Of a DNA stretch of 64,000 nucleotides, positions 52,725 to 61,420 are shown one piece after another. Below the pieces are notes generated by a model. That model saw nothing but the letters and a program-made list of their open reading frames with translations. It was not told the DNA's origin and ran no database searches. Both the position numbers and the translations under genes were made by a program. Position 1 is the stretch's first letter. Each line of letters opens with the position of its first letter. Origin of the DNA: Streptomyces sp. TN58 (GTDB lineage Bacteria > Actinomycetota > Actinomycetes > Streptomycetales > Streptomycetaceae); the NCBI RefSeq assembly GCF_001941845.1, contig NZ_CP018870.1, positions 2,201,001-2,265,000 on the forward strand. Reading direction: 5' to 3'.

Positions 52725-53741
52725 GTGCTCGTACTCATCGCCCTGGGCTCACTCGCGGCCTTGGTCTGGATCCGCTACGGCCTCCTGCCCCTGCGGCCGT
52801 TGAACTCCCGACTGGCTGGGCCCGACCCGCTGCTGGAGCGCACCCTGAAGGCGGCCGTCGCCGGCGAGTGGAAGCCCGCGGCGCAGCTCCTGACCGATGC
52901 GGGCAAGGACTGGGACCGACGCGACTACTACGTCCAGCACCTGTCCCGGTCGGCCGCATGGGACGGCGCCGCCTGGCTGGACACCTGGGACACGGCCCGC
53001 CCCCAGGACCCGGACGTGGCCCTCATACGCGCGTGCACGCAGGTGGAGCTGGCATGGAAGGCGCGTGGCGCCCGCCGTGCGAGCGCGACGTCCGAGGCGC
53101 AGTTCGAGGCGTTCCACCAGGCCCTGGGCGACGCCCGGTACGACCTGGCCCACGCCGCGGACCTGAACCCCGAGGACCCCACTCCCCACTCGAAGGAGAT
53201 CTGGGTGGCACTCGGGCTGGGCTACTCCCCGGACATGACGCGCGCCCTGTGGGACCGGGTGACCGAGCGGGCCCCCCACCTCATGGCGGCGCACCACGGC
53301 ATGCTGCAGTACCGGTCGAGGAAGTGGCGCGGGTCCCACACCGAGGCGAGGGAGTTCGCCGCCCGGGCCGCGCAGGACGCCCCGCCGGGCAGCCTGCTCA
53401 CGGTGCTGCCGCTGGCCGCCTGGTACGAGGAGTTCGCATGCTTCGCGGAGGAGCGCCTCCACCCGGAGGTCTTCCGCACCCCGCACCTGATCGCCCTGGT
53501 CGACGCCGCGATCGAGGACGCGGAAGCCGCCGACGGCCACCCGGAACTGCCGTGGATGCGCCACGTGCTCGGCTACTTCCTCTACCGCCAGGGCCGCTAC
53601 AGGGCAGCCGTGGCCCAGTTCCGCCACGTCGACGGCTACATCGGCGCCGCCTTGCCCTGGCGCTACTCCGCGTTCCCGAAGCTCCACTACCGGCTCGTTC
53701 GCACGCGGACGATGTGGGGCGCCCTGCTCCGACGCCGCTGA
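52725..53741 (+). CDS. TPR-like membrane-anchored protein, unknown
   Basis: 338 residues. An N-terminal hydrophobic helix (LVLIALGSLAALVWIRYGLL) anchors it; the rest is helical repeats with Trp/Ala-rich TPR-like pairs (AVAGEWKPAAQLLTDAGKDW, YRQGRYRAAVAQFRHVDG). No catalytic site seen. It resembles conserved streptomycete proteins annotated hypothetical. GTG at 52725 is chosen; an in-frame GTG at 52695 adds ten polar residues. Confidence 0.8.
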   Translation: MLVLIALGSLAALVWIRYGLLPLRPLNSRLAGPDPLLERTLKAAVAGEWKPAAQLLTDAGKDWDRRDYYVQHLSRSAAWDGAAWLDTWDTARPQDPDVALIRACTQVELAWKARGARRASATSEAQFEAFHQALGDARYDLAHAADLNPEDPTPHSKEIWVALGLGYSPDMTRALWDRVTERAPHLMAAHHGMLQYRSRKWRGSHTEAREFAARAAQDAPPGSLLTVLPLAAWYEEFACFAEERLHPEVFRTPHLIALVDAAIEDAEAADGHPELPWMRHVLGYFLYRQGRYRAAVAQFRHVDGYIGAALPWRYSAFPKLHYRLVRTRTMWGALLRRR

Positions 53742-53785
53742 GGGTCGGCTGGGGTCCGCTGGGGGTCCGCTGGGGGTCCGCTGAG
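53742..53785. repeat. 11-bp tandem repeat between converging genes
   Basis: GGTCCGCTGGG repeats with exact 11-bp period (three copies, plus one offset by ten) right after the TPR-like gene stop. It lies between two converging genes, so a promoter role is unlikely. Confidence 0.75.
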
Positions 53786-53792
53786 GTGACCG

Positions 53793-55385
53793 TCAGTGCG
53801 ACGCGGCCTTGAGCGCGGCGCGGGCGGCTTCCTTCGCCTTCGTCTCGCAGGCACCCTTGGCGTACGGCGTCGCCCTGAGGCTCACCCGGACCGAGAGGTT
53901 GCCCTCCCGTACGGCGAGGACGCAGGTCCAGTCGCCGCCGGAGGACTGCCAGTAGGCCTCGGTGCCGAAACCGATGCGGGACGCGGAGCGCTGACCGGCC
54001 GCCTCCGACTGGAAGTGCCGCCTCCGCGTGACCATGTCGGTCTCCGCGCTCCCGCCGAGGCTCAGGTCCCAACGGACCGTCGCGGTCGGCGAGGCAGCTG
54101 TACCACCCCCGCCGCCGCACGTCGTCTGGACGCCGTCGGCCGTCCCGGACAACGTGTCCGCGCTCGACGACCGCAGGTCCAGCGGCAGCCTCTCGCGCGC
54201 CTCCCGGCAGCTGGGGACGGACGTGTAGGCGATGGGGGCGTTCATGCGGTCGCGTACGTACAGGGCGGTGCCGGTGCCTGCCACGAGGAGAACGCCCGCC
54301 GCGACCAGCGCGGTGACCCTGCGCCGCCGTGGGCGCCGCGGACCGCCGGGACGGGTGTCCTGCGGCGGCACGGCCGGTGACGGCGGCACCTTCGGAGCGG
54401 GCGCCGGCGTGCCGTGCGCGGGAGCAGCAGGCGGCTCAGCCTCGGGCACGGGGGCGGGCTTGGGCTCCGGGTCGACGCCTACCGGACGGCCGGCCAGCAG
54501 GCCGTCGATCTGCGCCCGCTGCGCGGCGAGCATCCCGTACACGGCCGACGGCCACTGCCGGCCCGCCGGGGTCACCGGGCCGATCAGCTCGCGCAGCTCC
54601 GCCGGGGACGGCCTGGCCGCCGGGTCCTTGGCCAGGCAGCGCGCGACGAGGTCGCGCAGCCCGGCCGGGACCCCGGCGAGGTCCGGTTCGGTGTGCACGA
54701 CGTCGTACAGCGTCTTGAGGGTGGAGGTCCCGGCGAAGGGGCTGCGGCCGGTCAGCGCCATGACCAGCACGGAGCCGAGGGAGAAGACGTCGCTCGCGGG
54801 CGTGAGCACATGGCCCTCGGCCTGCTCGGGCGACATGTACGCCGGCGATCCGGCGACCCACCCCGTACGCGTCAGCCCGGTCTCGCCCTCCGCCTCACCC
54901 TCGGTGGCCCGGGCGATACCGAGGTCGATGACGCGTACGCCGTCCTCGGCGAGAAGCACGTTGTCGGGCTTCAGATCGCGGTGCACGAGCCCGGCCCGGT
55001 GGATCTCGGCCAGCGCCGACGTCAGACCGGCGGCGAGGCGGCGTACGACCTCCTCGGGCAGCACCCCGACCGCTTTGACCACGGCGCCGAGGGAGGGGCC
55101 GGGGACGAAGACCGAGGCCAGCCAGGGCGTCGGGGCGTCCGGGTCGGCGTCGATCACGGCCGCCGTGTACGCACCGGACACCTTGCGCGAGGCGGTGACC
55201 TCACGGCGGAAACGGGCCCGGAAGCCCTCGTCGTCAGCGAACTGGGCGAGTACCTGCTTGACGGCGACGAGCCGCCCGTCCGGCCCGGCCCCCAACAGCA
55301 CCCGGCCCATCCCGCCCCGCCCGAGCACACCGACGACCTCGAACGGCCCCACCCGCGTCGGGCCCCCCGGCTCCACCTGCTCCAT
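53793..55385 (-). CDS. membrane serine/threonine protein kinase
   Basis: 530 residues. Kinase domain about 12-270: LGRGGMGRVLLGA loop, Lys43 (VAVKQ), HRDLKPDN with Asp137, then VIDLGIARA (DLG in place of the usual DFG) and GSPAYMSPEQAEG. A Pro-rich juxtamembrane segment leads to one helix (about 350-370) and a ~150-residue outer sensor domain with paired Cys (SCREARERL, TTCGGGG, TCVLAV, GACETKA). Such PASTA-less kinases sense unknown envelope signals. It follows the DUF397 gene by 35 bases. Confidence 0.94.
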   Translation of the reverse strand: MEQVEPGGPTRVGPFEVVGVLGRGGMGRVLLGAGPDGRLVAVKQVLAQFADDEGFRARFRREVTASRKVSGAYTAAVIDADPDAPTPWLASVFVPGPSLGAVVKAVGVLPEEVVRRLAAGLTSALAEIHRAGLVHRDLKPDNVLLAEDGVRVIDLGIARATEGEAEGETGLTRTGWVAGSPAYMSPEQAEGHVLTPASDVFSLGSVLVMALTGRSPFAGTSTLKTLYDVVHTEPDLAGVPAGLRDLVARCLAKDPAARPSPAELRELIGPVTPAGRQWPSAVYGMLAAQRAQIDGLLAGRPVGVDPEPKPAPVPEAEPPAAPAHGTPAPAPKVPPSPAVPPQDTRPGGPRRPRRRRVTALVAAGVLLVAGTGTALYVRDRMNAPIAYTSVPSCREARERLPLDLRSSSADTLSGTADGVQTTCGGGGGTAASPTATVRWDLSLGGSAETDMVTRRRHFQSEAAGQRSASRIGFGTEAYWQSSGGDWTCVLAVREGNLSVRVSLRATPYAKGACETKAKEAARAALKAASH

Positions 55386-55420
55386 GTCCCCCGCCCCCTA
55401 CTCCCCCAGTCGGGAGCGGA

Positions 55421-55687
55421 TCATACAGAGACGGCCTTCACGAACGCGGCGAACGCGGCGGGTCGGACGGTGAAGACGGGCCCTTCCGCATTCTTGGAGT
55501 CCCGCACGGCGACGAGGCAGAGCTGCGCGGCGACTTCGACGCAATCGCCGCCGGTGTCACCGCTGTACGAGGCCTTCTGCCAGGTCAGGGACCCGAGCGG
55601 GGCGCACTCGACGCACTGACCGCCGGTGTCACCGCTGTACGAGGACTTACGCCACTTCGCGCCCGTCAGGTGCTGGTTGGTCTCCAT
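55421..55687 (-). CDS. DUF397 protein with an internally duplicated motif
   Basis: 88 residues. The DUF397 motif W-R/Q-K-S/A-SYSGDTGG-x-CVE occurs twice in tandem (KWRKSSYSGDTGGQCVE and TWQKASYSGDTGGDCVE), then VAVRDSKNAEGPVF and a helical end FAAFVKAVSV. The normal family has one copy. DUF397 proteins pair with the DUF5753/XRE regulators in development (for example WhiJ and bldB-like systems). Its start overlaps the XRE gene by 41 bases. Confidence 0.92.
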   Translation of the reverse strand: METNQHLTGAKWRKSSYSGDTGGQCVECAPLGSLTWQKASYSGDTGGDCVEVAAQLCLVAVRDSKNAEGPVFTVRPAAFAAFVKAVSV

Positions 55688-56495
55688 AGCGCTCCTCCAA
55701 TACGCGGGCGATCAGCGCCGCCGAGTCCTCCAGGGAGAGCGCAGCGGCCTGCAAATGATCGTATCGGAGCGAACCCTCCCTGAGAGCTTGCGGATTGGCC
55801 GTCATATGGCCCTGCACGAAGTCCTCGGTATAGACGAGGTCATGCTCGTCTTCGAGTCGCAGGAGCGTGAACGAGCCCATCTGCCCCGCGTGAGCACCCG
55901 CCTCGAACGGAAGGATCTGCACCTGCACCCACCGTCGCCTCTGCATGGCCAGCAAGTGCGCAAGCTGTTCCCTCATGACCTCGCGACCACCGATCTCCTG
56001 GTGCAGCACAGCCTCACTCAGCACCGCCCAGCTCAGTGGCGGGTTTTCGCGGTCCAGGATCCGTTGCCGTTCCATCCGGGCCGCCACCTTCGCGTCGAGG
56101 TTCTCCTCGCTCCACGCCGCGAGCACCGACCGCGCGTAAGCCTCGGTCTGCAGCAAGCCGTCTACCAACTGCGCCTGGAAGGAGGAGATGTACGCCGCCC
56201 GCGCCTCCATCTCCGCGTACGCCTGGAACCACGTCGGCAACTGATGCCGCAGCACCAGCCCCACCAGGCGGGAGAAGACCCCGCCCGTCCCCAGCGCCGC
56301 GTCCACCCGTTCCGAGAAGTCCCGCGTCGGGACCCTCCGCGTGGTCTCGACCTGGCCGATCAACGAGCCCGTGCAGAAGACGATGCTGCCGAGCTGCGCC
56401 TGGTTGAGGCCCGCGTCCTCTCTCAGGCGGCGCAGTTCGGAGCCGTAGTAGTCCAGCGGTGAGGCGCTGGGATCGAGATCGCGCACGCCGACCAT
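55647..56495 (-). CDS. XRE family regulator with DUF5753 domain
   Basis: 282 residues. Helix-turn-helix at about 18-75 (LRRLREDAGLNQAQLGSIVFCTGSLIGQVE), then the ~190-residue DUF5753 domain (VGLVLRHQLPTWFQAYAEMEA, SFQAQLVDGLLQTEAYARSVL, FTLLRLEDEHDLVYTE). These proteins control morphogenesis or antibiotic genes, usually with a DUF397 partner. The partner overlaps its 3' end. Divergent from the second kinase gene. Confidence 0.94.
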   Translation of the reverse strand: MVGVRDLDPSASPLDYYGSELRRLREDAGLNQAQLGSIVFCTGSLIGQVETTRRVPTRDFSERVDAALGTGGVFSRLVGLVLRHQLPTWFQAYAEMEARAAYISSFQAQLVDGLLQTEAYARSVLAAWSEENLDAKVAARMERQRILDRENPPLSWAVLSEAVLHQEIGGREVMREQLAHLLAMQRRRWVQVQILPFEAGAHAGQMGSFTLLRLEDEHDLVYTEDFVQGHMTANPQALREGSLRYDHLQAAALSLEDSAALIARVLEERYGDQPAPDGREVA

Positions 56496-56605
56496 GGACG
56501 GTCACCCCCATGCCAGTTGCCACTTCCGTAGCCGAGCGTAGCCATCCGATTCGCGCCCGGTGACCGATTCGCTGTGCCGGTGAGGCTTTCGGCGATAATG
56601 CACGC

Positions 56606-58429
56606 GTGGGGGAACTGATCGAAAACCGGTACGCACTGGAGGAGTTGCTCGGGCGGGGCGGCTTCGGGGAAGTGTGGCGGGCCGGGGACAACCGCGTGGG
56701 GCGGCAGGTCGCCGTCAAGATCGGCTATCCGCAGACGTCCGAGGAGACCCGCCGCTTCGAGCGGGAGGCCAGCCTCGCCGGAAACCTCGCCCACCCCGGC
56801 ATCGCCACCATTCACGACTTCGGCCGTGTCGAACGCCACGGGCGCGATGCGGTCTTCCTCGTGATGGAGCTGCTGGGAGGCCTCACCCTCGCCGATGTCC
56901 TCGCCGACGGTGTGCCACCCCTCACGGACGCCCTGGAGTGGGCCCGGCAAATCGCGGACGCGCTCGGCGCCGCCCACGCAGCCGGAATCGTCCACCGGGA
57001 CGTCAAGCCCGCCAACGTGATGGTCACCGAGAGCGGTGCTGTGAAGGTCCTCGACTTCGGGATCGCCAAGGCCTGGTCTGGGGCGGGGGCCCGGGCCGGA
57101 GCCGGGGCTGCCACGGATCTGACCGGCACCGGCATGGTCATCGGCTCGTTCCCGTACATGGCCCCCGAGCGCTGGACCGGCGGGTCGAATGGAGTTCCGG
57201 TCGACGGCCGAGCCGACCTGTACGCGCTGGGCTGCGTCCTGATGGAACTCCTCACCGGAGACCGGCCGTTCACCGCCCGCGAGATGCACGAACTGCTCGC
57301 TCAGCACCTCACCGCCGAGCCGCCCTCGCCGAGTTCGCTGCGGGCGGGGCTGCCGACCGCGCTGGACACCCTCGTACGGGACCTGCTCGCGAAGGACCCT
57401 CGCCAGCGGCCCTCGGAGGCGGCGGAGGTCTCGCGCCGCCTCGCCGACGTCGCCCGCGGGGTGGGCTCCGCCCCGTCGGCGGCCGCGTCGTTCCCGCCTC
57501 CGCCTGCGTACGCCCCCACCGTGCACACCGCCGCCGACGACGCGGTCCGCCGGATGCTGGAGCGTCGGCTGACGCAGGTGTTGGAGGACTCCCCGGCCGA
57601 TGTCGTCGAACGGCTCGCCATGCTGGTCGACGATCTCACCGACGAACTGGGCGCACAGGACGCGCTCACGGTCCGCGCCGCCTATCACCGTGCGGTGCGG
57701 GTTCGCCGGCAGTCCACGACCGACCTGGAACGCATCCTGCCGCGCTTGGTGCGGGTGCTGGGCCTGGAGCATCCGGACACGATCACCGCCCGCGCCACCT
57801 GCGTCGGCGAAGCCGCCGCGTTCGGGCCCGGTGACGGCCGCCGCCACGAGGAGGAGCTGCGCGAGCTCATCGGGCAGGCCGGGCGGGTGTTCGGCGCCCA
57901 CGGCGTCGTCACGCTGACCGCCCGGTACCACCTGGCCTCGGCCATGCATCGGGGCGCCCGCGACCGCGACGGCCAGTGGGACGCGCGCACGCGGGAGCGG
58001 GCGGAGAGCGAACGGGCATGGCTGGGGCCGCTGCTGCCCGACCTGGAGTGGGCGCTGACCGCCGACAGCCCCGTCCTGCTCGACGTCCGGCGCCGGCTGG
58101 CCCACGATGCCTGGCTGGTCGGCGACTTCGCGGGGGCCGCGCAGCTGTACTGGCGACTCTTCCCCGACCTGGCGGAACTGGCCGAGTACGGCGATCCCGA
58201 GGTGGCCCACCGCGTCCTGCGCAGTATCGGTGAGGCGGGGGATCCCGTGAGTGCGCTCGCGCACATGGACCTGCTGCTGCACCGGCTGCCCTTCTTCAGC
58301 GGCGGCCAGCGGCTGGCACAGGAGGTCTCCGATACCCGCGCCGCCTTCCGGCGGGATGTACGGGAGCGCCGGCGCGCGGACGGCTCCGGTGGGGCGGGCG
58401 GCGGCCTGTCCCGGCTGTTCGGCCGCTGA
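56606..58429 (+). CDS. soluble serine/threonine protein kinase with large C-terminal helical domain
   Basis: 607 residues. Kinase domain about 8-285: LGRGGFGEVW, Lys38 (VAVKIGY), HRDVKPAN with Asp132, DFGIAKA, APERWTGG. No membrane helix is seen. The remaining ~310 residues are helical and contain a TPR-like portion (VRAAYHRAVRVRRQSTTDLE, ...TITARATCVGEAA) probably for protein contacts. GTG start at 56606. Divergent from the XRE regulator, so the two kinases sit either side of a DUF397/XRE pair. Confidence 0.93.
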   Translation: MGELIENRYALEELLGRGGFGEVWRAGDNRVGRQVAVKIGYPQTSEETRRFEREASLAGNLAHPGIATIHDFGRVERHGRDAVFLVMELLGGLTLADVLADGVPPLTDALEWARQIADALGAAHAAGIVHRDVKPANVMVTESGAVKVLDFGIAKAWSGAGARAGAGAATDLTGTGMVIGSFPYMAPERWTGGSNGVPVDGRADLYALGCVLMELLTGDRPFTAREMHELLAQHLTAEPPSPSSLRAGLPTALDTLVRDLLAKDPRQRPSEAAEVSRRLADVARGVGSAPSAAASFPPPPAYAPTVHTAADDAVRRMLERRLTQVLEDSPADVVERLAMLVDDLTDELGAQDALTVRAAYHRAVRVRRQSTTDLERILPRLVRVLGLEHPDTITARATCVGEAAAFGPGDGRRHEEELRELIGQAGRVFGAHGVVTLTARYHLASAMHRGARDRDGQWDARTRERAESERAWLGPLLPDLEWALTADSPVLLDVRRRLAHDAWLVGDFAGAAQLYWRLFPDLAELAEYGDPEVAHRVLRSIGEAGDPVSALAHMDLLLHRLPFFSGGQRLAQEVSDTRAAFRRDVRERRRADGSGGAGGGLSRLFGR

Positions 58430-58539
58430 GCCTCCGCCGCCGCTCACCCGCCGGGCGCCTGCGGCGACCCCGGCCGTGGCGTCCTACCGGCCGGTAGGGC
58501 AGCATGGGCCGCCACACGCAGCTCAGCAGGAGGAACACC

Positions 58540-59181
58540 ATGGCCACGCCCAAGCCGGAGACCCTTGCCGCCTTCGAGACGGCCAAGGGGTTCATGCCCG
58601 TACGGGAGGGCCTCGCCCTGTACGAGGCGGCCGCCGCGGCGGGGGCGCTCGGGCTGCCGCTGCTGGAGGTCGGCACGTACTGCGGGCGCTCGACGATCCT
58701 GCTGGCCGACGCCGCCCGCGAGGCCGGGGTGGCCGCGATCACCGTGGACCACCACCGGGGCAGCGAGGAACAGCAGCCTGGCTGGGAGTACCACGACCCG
58801 ACGGTGGTGGACCCGGAGATCGGCCTGATGGACACCCTCCCCACGTTCCGCCGGACCCTGCACCGGGCCGGTCTGGAGGAGCACGTGATCGCGATCGTGG
58901 GGCGGTCCCCGCAGGTCGCGGCCACCTGGGGCGGCAAGCTCGGCTTCGTCTTCATCGACGGCGGCCACACCGACGAGCACGCCACCGGCGACTACGAGGG
59001 CTGGGCGCCGCACGTCGCGGAGGGCGGCACGCTCGTCATCCACGACGTGTTCCCGGACCCGGCGGACGGCGGGCAGGCCCCGTACCGGATCTACCTGCGC
59101 GCCCTCGCCTCGGGCGCCTTCGAGGAGGTCTCGGTCACCGACTCGCTGCGCGTGCTGCGCCGCACCGGCCCGGGCATCTGA
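58540..59181 (+). CDS. class I SAM-dependent methyltransferase
   Basis: 213 residues. SAM-binding LLEVGTYCGRSTILLADAA (motif I with E-V-G-T-x-C-G), an acidic end of strand 2 (ITVDHH), FVFIDGGHTDEHATGDYEGW (motif with Asp/His) and LVIHDVFPDPADGG. This layout is that of CmcI/MT_24-type methyltransferases, and the acceptor is unknown. AGGAGG at 58528-58533 points to the ATG at 58540, not the one at 58504. Confidence 0.9.
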   Translation: MATPKPETLAAFETAKGFMPVREGLALYEAAAAAGALGLPLLEVGTYCGRSTILLADAAREAGVAAITVDHHRGSEEQQPGWEYHDPTVVDPEIGLMDTLPTFRRTLHRAGLEEHVIAIVGRSPQVAATWGGKLGFVFIDGGHTDEHATGDYEGWAPHVAEGGTLVIHDVFPDPADGGQAPYRIYLRALASGAFEEVSVTDSLRVLRRTGPGI

Positions 59182-59285
59182 CGCCGCCCCACCGGACGAC
59201 AGACCCGCCGTTCATATAAGCGCACCACGCCCCCGGATGGCGCAGTCCCGGTCGGGCGGGCAGGCGGCGGTCTAGCATCGCGGAC

Positions 59286-60284
59286 GTGCGCTACGACGAC
59301 AGCCCCCCGCCCCCCGAGTCCGGTTCCTCGGTGAATCCGGACCGGCACTGGTTCACCCGACGCTCCACGCTCGTGGTCGGGATCGCCGCGCTCGCCCCGG
59401 CCTGCCTCGCCGGCTGGGTCCTGACGCAGGCCCTGTCCGGCGCCGGGCCGGACGCGAACCGGCCCGGCTCGGCCCCGCAGCCCGCCTCCCACTCGACCGT
59501 CCCGCCGGGCCAGCGGGACGCGAAGCCGGGAGCCACCCCGAGCGGCAGCCCGAGTACGGAGGCCGGTACGCCCGCCGCGGCCCCCGTACCGGCGGCGCCC
59601 GTGAAGGGCCCGCTGACCGGGAAGACCGTGGTCGTCGACCCCGGGCACAACACCGGCAACTTCAAGCACACCGACGAGATCGACCAACAGGTCGACATCG
59701 GGACGAACCGCAAGGAATGCGACACCACCGGGACCACCACGAACTCCGGCTACATGGAGGCCGAGTTCACGATGGACGTGTCGAAGCGCCTGCGAGCCGC
59801 CCTGGAGGCGCAGGGCGCGAAGGTGGTCCTCACCCACGAGACGGGCGCCCGCGCCTGGGGTCCGTGCATCACCGAGCGGGCCCGTATCGGCAACGAGGCG
59901 AACGCCGACGCCGTCGTGTCCGTCCACGCCGACGGGGTCTCGGCGGGCAACCGCGGCTTCCACGTCATCCTCCCCGCCAAGGTCAGGAGCGGCGCCGCCG
60001 ACACGGCGAAGATCGTCGAACCCTCGCGCGAACTGGGCGAACGGATCGCCGGGAACTTCGCCCGCACCACCGGCTCGGCGCCCGCCAACTACCTGGGAGG
60101 CGGCACCGGTTTGGTGGTCCGCGACGATCTGGGCGGACTGAACCTGTCAACTCGCCCCAAGGTGTTCATCGAATGCGGCAACATGCGTGACGCCAAGGAC
60201 GCGGCGCAGTTGACGAGTCCGGAGTGGCGTCAGAAGGCGGCCCAGGGCATCGCCGACGGCATCGTGGGCTTCCTCGGCGGGTAG
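59286..60284 (+). CDS. N-acetylmuramoyl-L-alanine amidase (Amidase_3)
   Basis: 332 residues. Cytoplasmic tail, one anchoring helix about residues 31-52, Pro/Ser/Thr-rich stalk, then the catalytic domain from ~115: VVVDPGHNTGNF (zinc His), YMEAEFTMDVSKRL (Glu ligand), AVVSVHADG (His) and VFIECGNMRDA (catalytic Glu). It cuts the bond between peptide and sugar in peptidoglycan outside the membrane. GTG start. A hairpin follows. Confidence 0.94.
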   Translation: MRYDDSPPPPESGSSVNPDRHWFTRRSTLVVGIAALAPACLAGWVLTQALSGAGPDANRPGSAPQPASHSTVPPGQRDAKPGATPSGSPSTEAGTPAAAPVPAAPVKGPLTGKTVVVDPGHNTGNFKHTDEIDQQVDIGTNRKECDTTGTTTNSGYMEAEFTMDVSKRLRAALEAQGAKVVLTHETGARAWGPCITERARIGNEANADAVVSVHADGVSAGNRGFHVILPAKVRSGAADTAKIVEPSRELGERIAGNFARTTGSAPANYLGGGTGLVVRDDLGGLNLSTRPKVFIECGNMRDAKDAAQLTSPEWRQKAAQGIADGIVGFLGG

Positions 60285-60292
60285 TCCCTCTC

Positions 60293-60313
60293 GGGCGTCC
60301 CGCCGGGACGCCC
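60293..60313 (+). terminator. hairpin after the Amidase_3 gene
   Basis: GGGCGTCCC-GCC-GGGACGCCC, perfect 9-bp stem with a 3-base loop, nine bases after the stop. Confidence 0.65.
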
Positions 60314-60440
60314 CGCCGCCCCGATCCTCTCGGCCGCGGAGAACGTCCGTACCATGGTGCCGCCCGCCTTGCTGCAGGCACGATCTGCGCTGCGACCGCG
60401 GCACCACGAGACGACCGAGACCGAGAAGGACACCTAAGAC

Positions 60441-61262
60441 GTGAACATCCGCTCCCTCACTCGAGGCGACGGCGTGGTGATCGGAGCAGCGGCGCTGCTG
60501 TTCATCGCCTCGTTCCTCGATTTCTACTCCACCACGGGTGGCGACCTGCCGAGCGCCTGGGACACCGACGCCTACCGCCTGGTGCTGCCCAGTGTCTTCC
60601 TGCTCGGGTTCATCGCCGCGGGTCTGCTCGTCGCCGGCCGCTTCCTGCCGGAGAGCCGCAAGGTCATCGGCATGCCGCTGTCGGCGTGGGGCACCGTGCT
60701 CGCCGTCTCGGCCGCCTGGTCCGCGCTGTGGGCGCTGATCACCTGCCCGAGCACGCTCGACCTGGGCGCGGGCGCCGTCATCGCGTTCCTCGCCACCCTG
60801 GCCCTGGCCGGCGTGGCCGTCTTCGGCGCGAAGGTGCCGGCGCTCGCCGGTTCGCTGGTGCCGGAGGCGCGGCCCGCCGCCCCGCAGCCGTACGGCGGCC
60901 AGCCGCAGCCGGGTGCCGGGTACGGCTACCCGGGCGGGCAGCAGCCCTACGGTTCCACGCCGCAGCCGGTCCCGCCGTACGGCGGTACGCCGACCCCGGC
61001 GCCCGGTCCGCAGGATTCCGTCGGCGGCCACCAGGGGGCCGCGGCGCCCGCTCCGGCGGGGGACTTCAGCCCCTTCTGGTTCGCGGTGCCGGTGGCCCGG
61101 CCCCTCTTCGCGGAGGACGGCTCGCCGACGCAGATCGCCGAGCTGGCGCCGGGTACCTGGTACCTGGCGGTCGAGCAGCGCGGCGCGACGGCGCTCGTCG
61201 CGCAGACCCAGGACGGCCGGCGCGGCGTCCTGAGCGACACCTCGGGGATCCAGCGCGGCTGA
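60441..61262 (+). CDS. DUF5336-like membrane protein with Pro/Gly-rich tail
   Basis: 273 residues. Four hydrophobic helices in the first 135 residues (VVIGAAALLFIASFLDFYS, LVLPSVFLLGFIAAGLLVAG, LSAWGTVLAVSAAWSALWALI, GAVIAFLATLALAGVAVFG), then a Gln/Pro/Gly/Tyr-rich disordered linker, then a short ordered domain (FWFAVPVARPLFAEDG, ...VEQRGATALVAQTQDGRRG). Function unknown; possibly an envelope stress protein. GTG start. Confidence 0.8.
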   Translation: MNIRSLTRGDGVVIGAAALLFIASFLDFYSTTGGDLPSAWDTDAYRLVLPSVFLLGFIAAGLLVAGRFLPESRKVIGMPLSAWGTVLAVSAAWSALWALITCPSTLDLGAGAVIAFLATLALAGVAVFGAKVPALAGSLVPEARPAAPQPYGGQPQPGAGYGYPGGQQPYGSTPQPVPPYGGTPTPAPGPQDSVGGHQGAAAPAPAGDFSPFWFAVPVARPLFAEDGSPTQIAELAPGTWYLAVEQRGATALVAQTQDGRRGVLSDTSGIQRG

Positions 61263-61288
61263 TCCGCATACGTCCCCTCCTGTTCCAC

Positions 61289-61326
61289 CACGACGCCCCA
61301 CCGGCTGCCGCCGGTGGGGCGTCGTG
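61289..61326 (+). terminator. strong terminator after the membrane protein gene
   Basis: 17-bp perfect stem CACGACGCCCCACCGGC / GCCGGTGGGGCGTCGTG with a 4-base loop TGCC. Confidence 0.9.
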
Positions 61327-61420
61327 CGTTCGAACCGCGTTCGGACCTGTCGGTGCGGGTCAGTAGCATCGGCCCAACCAGTACTCATATTCGATGAGTT
61401 GCGAACGGGTGGGGAACTAC

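Noticed and set aside
53742..53785. 11-bp tandem repeat as a second SARP site
   Set aside because: It lies between converging gene ends, with no promoter to control.
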